Part shown: positions 16,010 to 24,273 of the stretch, one piece after another | Layout of the letters: each line of letters opens with the position of its first letter | Position numbering within the stretch: the stretch's first letter is position 1 | DNA from: DATJJW01 sp035491935 | Lineage (GTDB): Bacteria > Pseudomonadota > Alphaproteobacteria > ATCC43930 > CGMCC-115725 | Direction of reading: 5' to 3' | DNA: 38,638 bases | Assembly: GCA_035491935.1 (NCBI GenBank) | Contig: DATJJW010000117.1 | Coordinates: 1-38,638, forward strand | The notes under the pieces: generated by a model | Databases searched by the model: none | What the model was told of the DNA's origin: nothing | What the model saw: only the letters and a program-made list of their open reading frames with translations | Program-made: the position numbers and the translations under genes

Positions 16010-16066
16010 TGATTCGCCGTGCGATCGTGTACATCTATGCTCGGCTCTATCAGGAGGAACCTGCCC

Positions 16067-16348
16067 ATGCGCTTCGATAACCGTCTGCTGGATGACATGT
16101 CCAGGGTCGCGACCGGCGCCTTTTCCGCCCTCTCCGGCGTACGCGGCGAGGTCGAGGGCAAGATGCGCGAACAGTTCGAGCGAGTGCTTTCGCGCATGGA
16201 CCTGGTGACGCGCGAGGAATTCGATGCGGTGCAGGCCATGGCCGCCAAGGCACGTGCCGAGAATGATGCGCTGGCCGCCAGAGTCGCGGCGCTGGAGGCG
16301 GCATTCGCCAAGCTTCAGGGTACTGGAACGGCCTCGGAATCGCCGTAA
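16067..16348 (+). CDS. ubiK: Ubiquinone biosynthesis accessory factor UbiK (BMFP/YqiC family)
   Basis: A 93-residue small helical protein of the BMFP/YqiC family. RFDNRLLDDMSRVATGAFSA is the typical start, and the C-terminal half is a coiled coil with regular Leu/Ala heptads (DALAARVAALEAAFAKL). In E. coli UbiK joins UbiJ and helps the ubiquinone-synthesis complex; the family trimerises and can bind membranes. The ATG at 16067 has an AGGAGG leader 9 bases upstream, which rules out the longer open frame from 16019. A 6-bp stem at 16364-16384 may mark its transcript end. The ybjN-proC pair follows on the same strand. Confidence 0.88.
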   Translation: MRFDNRLLDDMSRVATGAFSALSGVRGEVEGKMREQFERVLSRMDLVTREEFDAVQAMAAKARAENDALAARVAALEAAFAKLQGTGTASESP

Positions 16349-16618
16349 TGCTGCGATTGCATGACGCATTCGCGTCCGATGCGTTGCGAAATTAGGCGTT
16401 TTATAGTGAAAGGACCGGCAGGATCGAGTCGCGAGGACGTCAAAGCCTTGCGCCCCGGCACATGCTTTGGCAGGCTCATTATCTAAGGGTTGGGCGACAA
16501 GTTGAGAGGACCACCAGATGTGGAGGCCTGTAGACGTGTCAAAGGTTCCGTCGGCTGCGGCCGGCGTCATATTTCTGCCTTCGGCCCTTATTTGCTCCCG
16601 GGAAGGAGGGCAAGCATC

Positions 16619-17125
16619 ATGACCATCGCCGTATCCACCGAAACAGTCGTCGAAGTCTACAATCCCCTCGACGTGATCGAGGAGATCGTCATTGCCAATG
16701 AATGGCCGCATGACCGTTCCAGCGATGACGAGATGATCGTCGAGATTTCCGGCCGCTGGTGCGAGTACCGCCTGCTGTTCATCTGGCAGGAGGATATCGG
16801 CGCGCTGCACTTCTCCTGCAGCTTCGACCTCAAAGTGCCGAAGGCGCGGCGCCACGCGATCTATGAGCTGCTGGCATCGGTCAATGAGAAGATGTGGCTT
16901 GGCCATTTCGACATCTGCTCCAATTCCAGCCTGCCGATGTTCCGCCACGCGTTGACGCTGCGCGGCACTTCGGGCCTGTCTTCCGAGCAGGTCGAGGATC
17001 TGGTGGATTCGGCGGTAACGGAAAGCGAGCGCTTCTATCCTGCCTTTCAGCTTGTGATCTGGGGCGGCAAGACCGCGGAGGAGGCGATGGCCGCCGCGAT
17101 GATCGAACCCGTCGGCGAGGCGTAA
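16619..17125 (+). CDS. YbjN domain-containing protein
   Basis: A 168-residue protein of the YbjN family, which shares the fold of type III secretion chaperones but is widespread in bacteria without such systems and has no firm biochemical role. NPLDVIEEIVIANEWPHDRS leads the domain, and FSCSFDLKVPKARRHAIYEL and the closing LVIWGGKTAEEAM are typical of the alphaproteobacterial group. The ATG at 16619 has a strong GGAAGGAGGG leader (16601-16610); the upstream open frame is not used. The stop codon lies only 6 bases before proC, so the two are certainly cotranscribed. Confidence 0.9.
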   Translation: MTIAVSTETVVEVYNPLDVIEEIVIANEWPHDRSSDDEMIVEISGRWCEYRLLFIWQEDIGALHFSCSFDLKVPKARRHAIYELLASVNEKMWLGHFDICSNSSLPMFRHALTLRGTSGLSSEQVEDLVDSAVTESERFYPAFQLVIWGGKTAEEAMAAAMIEPVGEA

Positions 17126-17131
17126 TACTCC

Positions 17132-17959
17132 ATGTCTTCCAAGAAGGTGCCGCAGCCCACCGTGTTGCTGGTGGGGTGCGGCAAGATGGGTTCCGCCCTG
17201 TTGTCGGGCTGGCTGGCGGCCGATTCCGTTGCCCAGGTTACGGTGGTCGATCCGATGGCGTCACCGGACGGTCTCGCCGATGACGCGCGGGTGACCTGGC
17301 TTGCTGCCGCTCCCGATTTCGGGGGCAGTCAGGCACCGGACGTCATCCTGCTCGCGGTCAAGCCGCAGATGATGGGTGAGGCTGCCCCCGGGTACGGGAC
17401 GCTGGCGCGGCAGGGTTCGCTGATTCTGTCGATCGCCGCCGGGAAAACGATCGGCAATTTCGAGCAGCTGTTCAGTGCGGATGCCGCCATCGTGCGCTGC
17501 ATGCCGAACACGCCGGCCGCGATCGGCCGTGGCATCACCATGTGCGTGCCCAATGCCAAGGTGTCGCCGGACCAGCGCCAACTGGTCGATCTACTGCTTT
17601 CGGCCGGCGGTTCCGTGCTGTGGAGCGAGGATGAGGCGGATATCGACGCGGTGACGGCCGTTTCGGGCTCGGGGCCCGCTTACGTCTTCCATCTGGTCGA
17701 GACGATGGCCGCGGCCGGCGTGGCGCTGGGGCTCAGGCCCGAAATCGCCATGCAGCTCGCGCGTGAAACCGTCTCGGGCTCCGGCGAGTTGCTGCGTCAA
17801 TCGACCGAGAGCGCCGAGCAGCTACGTAAGAACGTCACCAGCCCGAACGGTACGACCCAGGCGGCGCTGGAGGTGCTGATGGCGTCACCGGGTTTGGGGG
17901 CGCTGATGGAGAAGGCGATCGCGGCGGCGGCCGCCCGCTCGAAGGCACTCGCCGGCTAA
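17132..17959 (+). CDS. proC: Pyrroline-5-carboxylate reductase
   Basis: A 275-residue enzyme making proline from pyrroline-5-carboxylate with NAD(P)H. The Rossmann motif VGCGKMG (14-20) opens the nucleotide-binding domain, and RCMPNTPAAIGRG follows. The C-terminal dimer domain has SGSGPAYVFHLVETMAAAGV and the closing region KNVTSPNGTTQAALEVL, the P5CR signature. Length is normal. It begins 6 bases after the YbjN gene, an order repeated across alphaproteobacteria and sometimes taken as a functional link, for which no mechanism is known. Confidence 0.97.
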   Translation: MSSKKVPQPTVLLVGCGKMGSALLSGWLAADSVAQVTVVDPMASPDGLADDARVTWLAAAPDFGGSQAPDVILLAVKPQMMGEAAPGYGTLARQGSLILSIAAGKTIGNFEQLFSADAAIVRCMPNTPAAIGRGITMCVPNAKVSPDQRQLVDLLLSAGGSVLWSEDEADIDAVTAVSGSGPAYVFHLVETMAAAGVALGLRPEIAMQLARETVSGSGELLRQSTESAEQLRKNVTSPNGTTQAALEVLMASPGLGALMEKAIAAAAARSKALAG

Positions 17960-18048
17960 GACTTTGATCCTGGGAGTGTCTTGATCGGCTCTTCCGCCGC
18001 GCCATGTCTAATGAGTGGCCTTATCCTGGGGCCAGGGAGATGATGAGC

Positions 18049-18705
18049 ATGGTGCGCAAACCCCAGGCGAATCTTTCCGGTTCAGACGACATTGGTGGGC
18101 GCATCGTGGCGGCGGCTCAGGCACTGCTGGCCGATACGCCCTGGCACCGCGTCAGCCTGGCCGATGTCGCGCTCCGGGCCGAGGTGCCGCTCTCCGAGCT
18201 CTATCGCCGCTATCCGGTGCGGCCCGCCTTGATGTGCGCCGTGCTGCGCGCCATCGACATGAAGGCGCTCGACCAGCCGGTCGAGACCGAGGGCAGCCTC
18301 CGCGAGCGTCTGCTGGAAAGCCTGATGCGCCGGCTGGACGGGTTGGTGCCCTTCAAGGAGGGCATGCGCGAAACGGCGCGCGACTTGCGCCGTGGCCATG
18401 TATCGGCGCTGCCCGGCGTGGCCATGGGCGCGATCTATGGCAATTACGTGCTTGGTTGGTATATCGAGGCGGCCGGCATCCCGGTGCAGGGGCTGACTGG
18501 CCTGGCACGGGTCAAGCTGGTGTCCATGGCATTCATGGGCGCGCTCCGGGTCTGGCTGGATGAGGCACCGGAGGAGGAATCCGCGCGCAGCATGGCGGCG
18601 CTCGATCGGGGCCTCGCGCGTATCTGGCCTTTGATGCATGTGCGAAATCCGCGCGCCGAAGAGGAAGCGCCGCCGGAAGAGGGCGATCCGCAGCCGGCGA
18701 CGTGA
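18049..18705 (+). CDS. TetR/COQ9-like protein
   Basis: A 218-residue protein with a TetR-type helix-turn-helix at its start: RIVAAAQALLADTPWHRVSLADVALRAEVPLSELYRRYP. The C-terminal part is alpha-helical and ends with VWLDEAPEEESARSMAALDRGLARI. That ending resembles COQ9-like proteins, which have a TetR fold but bind lipid instead of DNA, so it may be a regulator or a lipid-binding relative. The start at 18049 has GGGAG (18035-18039) nine bases upstream. Earlier in-frame ATGs at 18040, 18043 and 18004 are possible. It lies 90 bases after proC and ahead of a phasin gene. The tail is Glu/Pro-rich. Confidence 0.75.
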   Translation: MVRKPQANLSGSDDIGGRIVAAAQALLADTPWHRVSLADVALRAEVPLSELYRRYPVRPALMCAVLRAIDMKALDQPVETEGSLRERLLESLMRRLDGLVPFKEGMRETARDLRRGHVSALPGVAMGAIYGNYVLGWYIEAAGIPVQGLTGLARVKLVSMAFMGALRVWLDEAPEEESARSMAALDRGLARIWPLMHVRNPRAEEEAPPEEGDPQPAT

Positions 18706-18766
18706 CGCGCGCGGCCTACTGCGGTATTTCACAGATTCTACTCGCGGTATGGTTGTTTGCGGCACA

Positions 18767-18795
18767 TTTGTTGCGTTGCAGCAAAACTCTTGACT
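18767..18795 (+). promoter_or_regulatory. Phasin upstream region: TTGC/GCAA inverted repeat and -35-like TTGACT
   Basis: TTGTTGC-GTT-GCAGCAA (18768-18784) is an inverted repeat with one mismatch and includes TTGC-A-GCAA. TTGACT (18790-18795) could be a -35 box, though no good -10 follows. PhaR, the PHA-responsive repressor of phasin genes in other proteobacteria, binds sites built on TGC/GCA, so this is a candidate operator. Confidence 0.35.
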
Positions 18796-18862
18796 GCGAG
18801 AGCGCAAAAGTTGATGGTCGCGCAGCCACATCAATTATTTCATTTTTTACAGGAGAGGCGTG

Positions 18863-19288
18863 ATGGTTCCCAACACAAATCCGTTTGCCAACCTTGACGT
18901 CAGCAAGATCCTAGGCGAGTTCAAGCTGCCGGGCGTCGACATGGAGACCATCGTCGCGACCCAGCGCAAGAACATCGATGCGCTGACCAAGGCCAATCAG
19001 CTGGCGCTGGAAGGCTTCCAGACCGTCGCCCGTCGCCAGGTCGAGATCATCCGCGCCGGTATCGAGGAGGCCTCCACTCATATGCGCGACATGATGTCGG
19101 CCAAGACCAACGAAGAGCGCGTCGCCAAGCAGACGGCGCTGGCCAAGCAGAGCGTCGAGAAGGCCATCGCCAATGCGCGCGAACTGGCCGAGATCGTGGC
19201 CAAGGCTCAGAATGAGGCCTTCGACGTGCTGAACAAGCGCTTCACCGAGGGCCTCGACGAAGTCGGCGGTCTGGTCAAGAAGAAGTAA
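18863..19288 (+). CDS. Phasin family protein
   Basis: A 141-residue amphipathic helical protein of the Phasin_2 type, which coats polyhydroxyalkanoate granules. TNPFANLDVSKILGEFKLPG at the start, the central VATQRKNIDALTKANQLALE and the closing FDVLNKRFTEGLDEVGGLV are typical of the alphaproteobacterial phasins. It is almost all helix without Cys or Trp. The ATG at 18863 is chosen over the GTG at 18860, with AGGAG (18851-18855) seven bases before it. It is a single gene with its own upstream region and is followed by a strong hairpin. Confidence 0.95.
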   Translation: MVPNTNPFANLDVSKILGEFKLPGVDMETIVATQRKNIDALTKANQLALEGFQTVARRQVEIIRAGIEEASTHMRDMMSAKTNEERVAKQTALAKQSVEKAIANARELAEIVAKAQNEAFDVLNKRFTEGLDEVGGLVKKK

Positions 19289-19648
19289 GGCGATCGCATC
19301 CAGGATCTGGATTGCTGTGTCGACGCTCGCAATGATGGGTTTTGCCCGTCATTGCGACGAGCGTCGGCGGTATCGGCCGTCGTCTGACCAACACGGGTGA
19401 GCGCCCGTAACGCCTCGCCGTATATGGCCTTGGCAAGGCCTGACTCGGCCGAACTTATACGAGCATATGGCTGATATTCGTGCTCGTTTCGTAAGGGCAC
19501 GAGAACTCTGGCGGCATGACGCCGTAAAAAAGAAACCAGCCGGAACGGGGATGGAGGCTGCCAAGGCAACCTATATCGTGGTAGGGCGTTATGCCTGCCG
19601 GGTCCCCGGGCGGCCGCTCATTTCCTTACGGGTTCTTGCCAGCCTCCC
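19289..19648. other. 360-base intergenic region between phasin and RND operon
   Basis: No gene is supported. Its first part holds the long palindromic element at 19304-19366. A weaker TCGTGC/GCACGA stem is at 19478-19483 and 19497-19502. The last 100 bases must hold the promoter of the RND operon, but I could not choose clear boxes, and the adaptor start lacks a good Shine-Dalgarno. Confidence 0.6.
19304..19366. repeat. Palindromic element / hairpin after the phasin gene
   Basis: CGACGCTCGCAATGATGGG (19321-19339) pairs with 19345-19366, except for one mismatch and three extra bases (CGA) in the right arm, around the loop TTTTG. Together with the upstream CTGGATTGCTGTGTCG it resembles the widespread GTCATTGCGAG palindromes of many proteobacterial genomes. 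It may also end the phasin transcript, although no T-run follows. Confidence 0.55.
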
Positions 19649-21007
19649 ATGATCAAGAAAATCTCCTACGCCCTGGTCATCCTCGTCGTCGTGGGCATCG
19701 GTTGGATTTGGTACAGCCATCACAAGGCAGGAGGGCAGCAGGCGCAGCCCCGCGGCAGGCGCGCGGCAATCATCGGCAATGGTGCTCCGGTCGCCGTCGA
19801 TATCGGCGCGGTCCAGGCACGTGACGTGCCGATCTATCTCACCGGCATCGGCACGGTGCAGGCCTTCAATTCCGTCGCGGTGACCTCGCGGGTCGACGGT
19901 CAGCTGCAGAAGCTGGATTTCATCGAGGGGCAGGAGGTCAAGACCGGCGATGTCCTGGCGGAGATCGACCCCCGGCCGTTCCAGGCGACGCTCGACCAGG
20001 ACCTCGCGACGCTGAAGAAGGATCAGGCCTCGCTGGCGAATGCCCGGCTCGATCTCGTCCGCGACGTGACCCTGGTCAAGAAGGCTTTCGCCAGCCAGCA
20101 GACCGTCGATACCCAGCAGGCCCTGGTCAATCAGGACATCGCCCAGGTCGCGGCCGACGAGGCGCAGGTCGAGGCCGCACGGGTGCAGTTGGCCTATTGC
20201 ACCATCACCTCGCCGATTTCCGGCCGCACCGGCATCCGCAACGTCGATGTCGGCAACGTCATCCATGCCAGCGATTCGACCGGCATCGTCACGGTGACCC
20301 AGATCCATCCGATCTCGGTCGTCTTCACGCTGCCGGCCGACGACCTGCCGCAGGTGGCCGCGGGCCAGGCCACGGCGCCGCTGGTCGCCGCCGCCATGAC
20401 CAAGGATACGCAGACGGTGCTGGAACAAGGCATGCTTGCGGTCTTCGACAATCAGATCGACCAGACCACGGGCACGATCAAGCTCAAGGCGACCTTCCCC
20501 AACACCGATTCCAAGCTCTGGCCGGGGCAGTTCGTGAATGTCCGGCTGCTGGTCGATACGCGGCACGCGGCGCTCACCGTGCCGAGTCAGGTCTCCCAGG
20601 TCGGGCCCAACGGTTCCTACGCCTGGGTCGTGCAGCCTGACAACACGGTCAAGATGCAGGACATCACGACCACCCAGGCCGATAAAGGCGACATCATCGT
20701 CGAGACCGGACTCAAGGCGGGCGACAAGGTCGTCGTCGATGGCCAATACCGGCTGCAACCCGGCAGCCATGTCGTGCAGCAATCGAACGCGCCCATCCCG
20801 GAGAATGGCGCGCCGGCAGGCAAGCGTTCGGGCGCTGCCGGCAATGCTGGGCAGGGGAGTCAAGGGCAGGGAAGCCAGGGGCAAGGGAGTCAGGGGCGGC
20901 ACCACCGTCCGCAGAACGTACCCAGCGGCACCACCCCGCCGCCCACCACACCGCCGCCCACCGCGCCCTCCTCCGGTGCGCCTGCCCAGGGGCAATTGCC
21001 GCAGTGA
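19649..21007 (+). CDS. mdtA: RND efflux periplasmic adaptor subunit, MdtA-like
   Basis: A 452-residue membrane-fusion protein that links inner-membrane RND pumps to an outer-membrane channel. After an N-terminal anchor helix (about 5-22) come the lipoyl half (IYLTGIGTVQAFNSVAVTSR), an alpha-hairpin (about 110-175), ISGRTGIRNVDVGNVI of the second lipoyl half, and the beta-barrel and membrane-proximal domains to about 375. The last 75 residues are unusual: three GQGSQ-type repeats followed by Pro/Thr-rich sequence, probably disordered. Its stop overlaps the GTG start of the next gene as GTGA, so adaptor and pump are coupled. No strong ribosome binding site precedes the ATG. Confidence 0.95.
   Translation: MIKKISYALVILVVVGIGWIWYSHHKAGGQQAQPRGRRAAIIGNGAPVAVDIGAVQARDVPIYLTGIGTVQAFNSVAVTSRVDGQLQKLDFIEGQEVKTGDVLAEIDPRPFQATLDQDLATLKKDQASLANARLDLVRDVTLVKKAFASQQTVDTQQALVNQDIAQVAADEAQVEAARVQLAYCTITSPISGRTGIRNVDVGNVIHASDSTGIVTVTQIHPISVVFTLPADDLPQVAAGQATAPLVAAAMTKDTQTVLEQGMLAVFDNQIDQTTGTIKLKATFPNTDSKLWPGQFVNVRLLVDTRHAALTVPSQVSQVGPNGSYAWVVQPDNTVKMQDITTTQADKGDIIVETGLKAGDKVVVDGQYRLQPGSHVVQQSNAPIPENGAPAGKRSGAAGNAGQGSQGQGSQGQGSQGRHHRPQNVPSGTTPPPTTPPPTAPSSGAPAQGQLPQ
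20849..20893 (+). repeat. 15-bp in-frame tandem repeat, three copies, in the adaptor gene
   Basis: Units at 20849-20863, 20864-20878 and 20879-20893 of the type GGGCAGGGGAGTCAA encode three five-residue Gly/Gln/Ser repeats. The period is a multiple of three, so copy-number change would keep the frame. Confidence 0.85.
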
Positions 21008-24000
21008 GTATCTCCCGGCCCTTCATCCTGCGGCCGATCGCGACGATACTGATCACCGCGGGCATCGTGCTGCTGGGGGCGGTGGGCTATACGCTGCTGC
21101 CGGTGGCGGCGCTGCCGACGGTTGATTTCCCGACCATCCAGGTCACGACCAGCCTCCCGGGTGCGGCGCCCGACATCATGGCCTCCTCGGTCACGACGCC
21201 ACTCGAACATCAGTTCGGCCAAATCTCGGGCCTGACGTCGATGAGCTCGACCAGCTCGTACGGCACCAGCCAGATTACCCTGCAATTCAACCTCGACCGC
21301 GACATCGACGCCGCCGGGCAGGATGTGCAGGCAGCGATCACCACGACCGGCGGGCTGCTGCCGAAGACGCTGCCCAGCCCGCCGACCTACAGCAAGGTCA
21401 ATCCCGCCGACACGCCGGTGCTGATCCTGGCGCTGACCTCGGACAGCGTGCCATTGCGCGGCTTGAGCGATGTTGCCGACAGCACCGTGGTGCAGAAGCT
21501 GTCCCAGGTCGACGGGGTGGGCCTGGTCACGGTCGAGGGCGGGCAGAAGGGCGCCCAGCGCATCGAGGTCAACCCGACTGCGCTCGCCAATATGGGCGTG
21601 TCGCTGGAGGATGTCCGCAACGCCATCGCCGCCGCCACGGTGGATCTGCCCAAGGGCGGGCTCGATGGCCAGCACCAATCCTATCAGCTGGGGGCCGACG
21701 ACCAGCTCTTGAGCAACGCGGCCTATGGCAACCAGATCATTGCCTATCGCAACAACGCGCCAGTGCGGTTGAAGGACGTCGGGCGCGTCGTGGACGGGGT
21801 CGAAAACAGCCAGCTCGCCGGCTGGTACAACGGCAAGCCGGCGGTGATCCTGGACATCCAGCGTCAACCCGGTGCCAACACCATCCAGGTCGTGGATGCG
21901 GTGCAAAGGCTGCTGCCGGTCATCCGCGCCGCCTTGCCGCCCGCGGTCAAGGTGACGGTCATCACCGACCGCACCGTGACGATCCGCGCCGCCATCGACG
22001 ACGTGCAGTTCACCATGCTGATCACCATCGCGCTGGTCGTGCTGGTGATCTTCATCTTCCTGCGCAAGCTGTGGGCGACGATCATCCCGAGTGTGACCCT
22101 GCCGGTGTCGCTGATCGTCACATTCGGCGTCATGTACCTGGTCGGATTCAGCCTCGACAATCTGTCGCTGATGGCGCTCACCATCGCGGCCGGCTTCGTC
22201 GTCGACGATGCGATCGTCATGATCGAGAACATCGTCCGCTACGTCGAGGCCGGCGACCCGCCGGTGGAGGCGGCGCTTAAGGGCGCGCGCCAGATCGGTT
22301 TCACCATCATTTCGCTCACCGTCTCGCTGATCGCGGTGTTCCTGCCGCTCCTGCTCATGGGCGGCGTGGTCGGCCGGCTGTTCCGCGAATTCGCCGTGAC
22401 CTTGTCGGTCACCATCATCGTCTCGGCCTTCGTCTCGCTGACCCTGACGCCGATGATGTGCGCCAAGCTGCTCAAGGCCGAGCCGGATAAGGAAACGCGC
22501 TTCTTCCGCTGGACCGAACGGATGTTCGACCACGCCCGCAACGCCTATGCCCGCGGGCTTACATGGGTGCTCGACCGCCAGGCCACGATGCTGATCCTGA
22601 CCATCGTGACCCTCATCGCGACGATCTGGCTCTACATCATCATTCCAAAGGGCTTCCTGCCGCAGCAGGATACGGGCCTCATCGTTGCCGTCACCGAAGC
22701 CAACCCCGACATTTCCTTCGGCGCCATGGCGGCGCGTCAACAATCGCTGGCGACGGTGCTGCGCCAGGACAAGGAAGTGGTCTCGGTCGACAGCTTCGTC
22801 GGCACCGGCACGGTCAATGCCACGGGCAATACCGGCCGGCTGGTCATCGGGGTGAGGCCGATGAACCAGCGTGCCGACAACATCGATGCGGTGATCGCCC
22901 GGCTGAAGAACGAGGCCGCGAAGGTCGGCGGCATCGACCTCTACATGCAGCCGGTGCAGGACATCCAGATCGACAACCGGGTCAGCCGTACCCAATACCA
23001 GTACACGTTGCAGGATACCGACCCGAACGAGCTGGCGACCTGGTCGGCCAAGCTGCTGGCGGAGCTGCGCAAGGCACCGGCCTTGAGCGACGTCGCGACC
23101 GACCAGCAGGCCAATGGGCTCGAGACCAATCTGGTCATCGACCGCGACACGGCCGCGCGTCTCGGCGTCGATGTCCAGACCCTCGACGATACGCTTTACG
23201 ACGCCTTCGGCCAGCGCCAGATATCGACCATCTTCACCCAGACCAACCAGTACCGCGTGATCATGGAGGTCGATCCGAAATTCGCCAATGGGCCACAGGC
23301 GCTGGCCCATATCTATGTCGGCGCCTCGGGCAGCGGCGGCACCAGCGCCAGCGCCAACGGCACGGGCGGGACGAGCAATGCGCCGACCACGGGGGCGGGG
23401 CTGCAGGGCAATGCCGCCACGCCCTCGGCCGGCCCGTCAACCACGACCTCGGCCACGGGCACCAGCCAGACCGGCGGTACGACGCGCACCGCCGGCAGCC
23501 CCCAGGTGCCGCTGGCCACACTGGTGACGGCCCGGACGATCTCGGCGCCGCTCGCCATCACGCATCAGGGGCTGTTCCCCTCGGTCACGCTCAGCTTCAA
23601 CGTGGCGCCGGGCTATTCGCTGAGCGATGCGACCGAGGCCATCGGCCAGGCGCAGAAGCGCATCGGCATGCCGGATTCGGTGGCGGCGAGCTATGTCGGC
23701 AGCGCCCAGGAGTTCCAGAATTCGGTCGCCAATGAGGCGACCCTGATCCTGGCCGCCATCGTCACGGTCTATATCGTGCTGGGCGTGCTTTACGAGAGCT
23801 ATGTCCATCCGATCACGATCATCTCGACATTGCCCTCGGCCGGCGTCGGCGCGCTGCTGGCCCTGATGCTGACCGGCGAGGATCTGAGCGTCATCTCGCT
23901 GATCGGCATCATCCTGCTGATCGGCATCGTCAAGAAGAACGCGATCATGATGATCGACTTCGCACTCGATGCCGAACGCAACCAGGGCATGGTCGCGCGC

Positions 24001-24270
24001 GAGGCCATATACCAGGCCTGCCTGCTGCGCTTCCGCCCGATCATGATGACGACTTTCGCTGCCTTGCTGGGAGCGCTGCCGCTGGCCCTCGGCCATGGCG
24101 TGGGGTCGGAGCTCCGCCGGCCGCTCGGCATTTCGATCGTCGGCGGGTTGCTGCTCAGCCAGCTGCTGACGCTCTACACAACGCCCGTGATATACCTGGG
24201 ATTCGAGCGGCTGAAGGATTGGGGCAACGCGAAGCTGCGCGGCTGGCGCGGCCGCCGGGCCGCCGGCTAA
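21004..24270 (+). CDS. mdtB: RND efflux permease, MdtB-like, with a Ser/Thr/Gly insertion
   Basis: A 1088-residue RND permease of the HAE1 type with 12 hydrophobic segments and two large periplasmic domains. The proton-relay Asp401-Asp402 lie in AGFVVDDAIVMIEN of helix 4, and the matching Lys is in IVKKNAIMMIDFALDAERNQ of helix 10. It is about 50 residues longer than usual because of a low-complexity block at about residues 775-835, made almost entirely of Gly, Ser, Thr and Ala. It starts with GTG overlapping the adaptor stop. With the next gene it forms the two-permease arrangement of MdtABC, where B and C form a heterotrimer. No outer-membrane factor is encoded here. Confidence 0.95.
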   Translation: MSISRPFILRPIATILITAGIVLLGAVGYTLLPVAALPTVDFPTIQVTTSLPGAAPDIMASSVTTPLEHQFGQISGLTSMSSTSSYGTSQITLQFNLDRDIDAAGQDVQAAITTTGGLLPKTLPSPPTYSKVNPADTPVLILALTSDSVPLRGLSDVADSTVVQKLSQVDGVGLVTVEGGQKGAQRIEVNPTALANMGVSLEDVRNAIAAATVDLPKGGLDGQHQSYQLGADDQLLSNAAYGNQIIAYRNNAPVRLKDVGRVVDGVENSQLAGWYNGKPAVILDIQRQPGANTIQVVDAVQRLLPVIRAALPPAVKVTVITDRTVTIRAAIDDVQFTMLITIALVVLVIFIFLRKLWATIIPSVTLPVSLIVTFGVMYLVGFSLDNLSLMALTIAAGFVVDDAIVMIENIVRYVEAGDPPVEAALKGARQIGFTIISLTVSLIAVFLPLLLMGGVVGRLFREFAVTLSVTIIVSAFVSLTLTPMMCAKLLKAEPDKETRFFRWTERMFDHARNAYARGLTWVLDRQATMLILTIVTLIATIWLYIIIPKGFLPQQDTGLIVAVTEANPDISFGAMAARQQSLATVLRQDKEVVSVDSFVGTGTVNATGNTGRLVIGVRPMNQRADNIDAVIARLKNEAAKVGGIDLYMQPVQDIQIDNRVSRTQYQYTLQDTDPNELATWSAKLLAELRKAPALSDVATDQQANGLETNLVIDRDTAARLGVDVQTLDDTLYDAFGQRQISTIFTQTNQYRVIMEVDPKFANGPQALAHIYVGASGSGGTSASANGTGGTSNAPTTGAGLQGNAATPSAGPSTTTSATGTSQTGGTTRTAGSPQVPLATLVTARTISAPLAITHQGLFPSVTLSFNVAPGYSLSDATEAIGQAQKRIGMPDSVAASYVGSAQEFQNSVANEATLILAAIVTVYIVLGVLYESYVHPITIISTLPSAGVGALLALMLTGEDLSVISLIGIILLIGIVKKNAIMMIDFALDAERNQGMVAREAIYQACLLRFRPIMMTTFAALLGALPLALGHGVGSELRRPLGISIVGGLLLSQLLTLYTTPVIYLGFERLKDWGNAKLRGWRGRRAAG
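23326..23508 (+). other. Low-complexity Ser/Thr/Gly insertion within mdtB-like gene
   Basis: About 60 codons of Gly, Ser, Thr, Ala and Asn interrupt the second periplasmic domain between YVGAS and PQVPLATLVTA. The paralogous next gene passes directly from HIFVPGTGGQVPLSAVAK at the same place, so this is an insertion or expansion at a surface loop. Confidence 0.85.
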
Positions 24271-24273
24271 CCG

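Noticed and set aside
20890..23310. Long minus-strand open frame (806 codons) opposite the mdtB-like gene
   Set aside because: It is antisense to an intact RND permease in high-GC DNA, its product is an Arg/His/Asp-rich string without motifs, and no leader precedes it. It is a codon-bias shadow.
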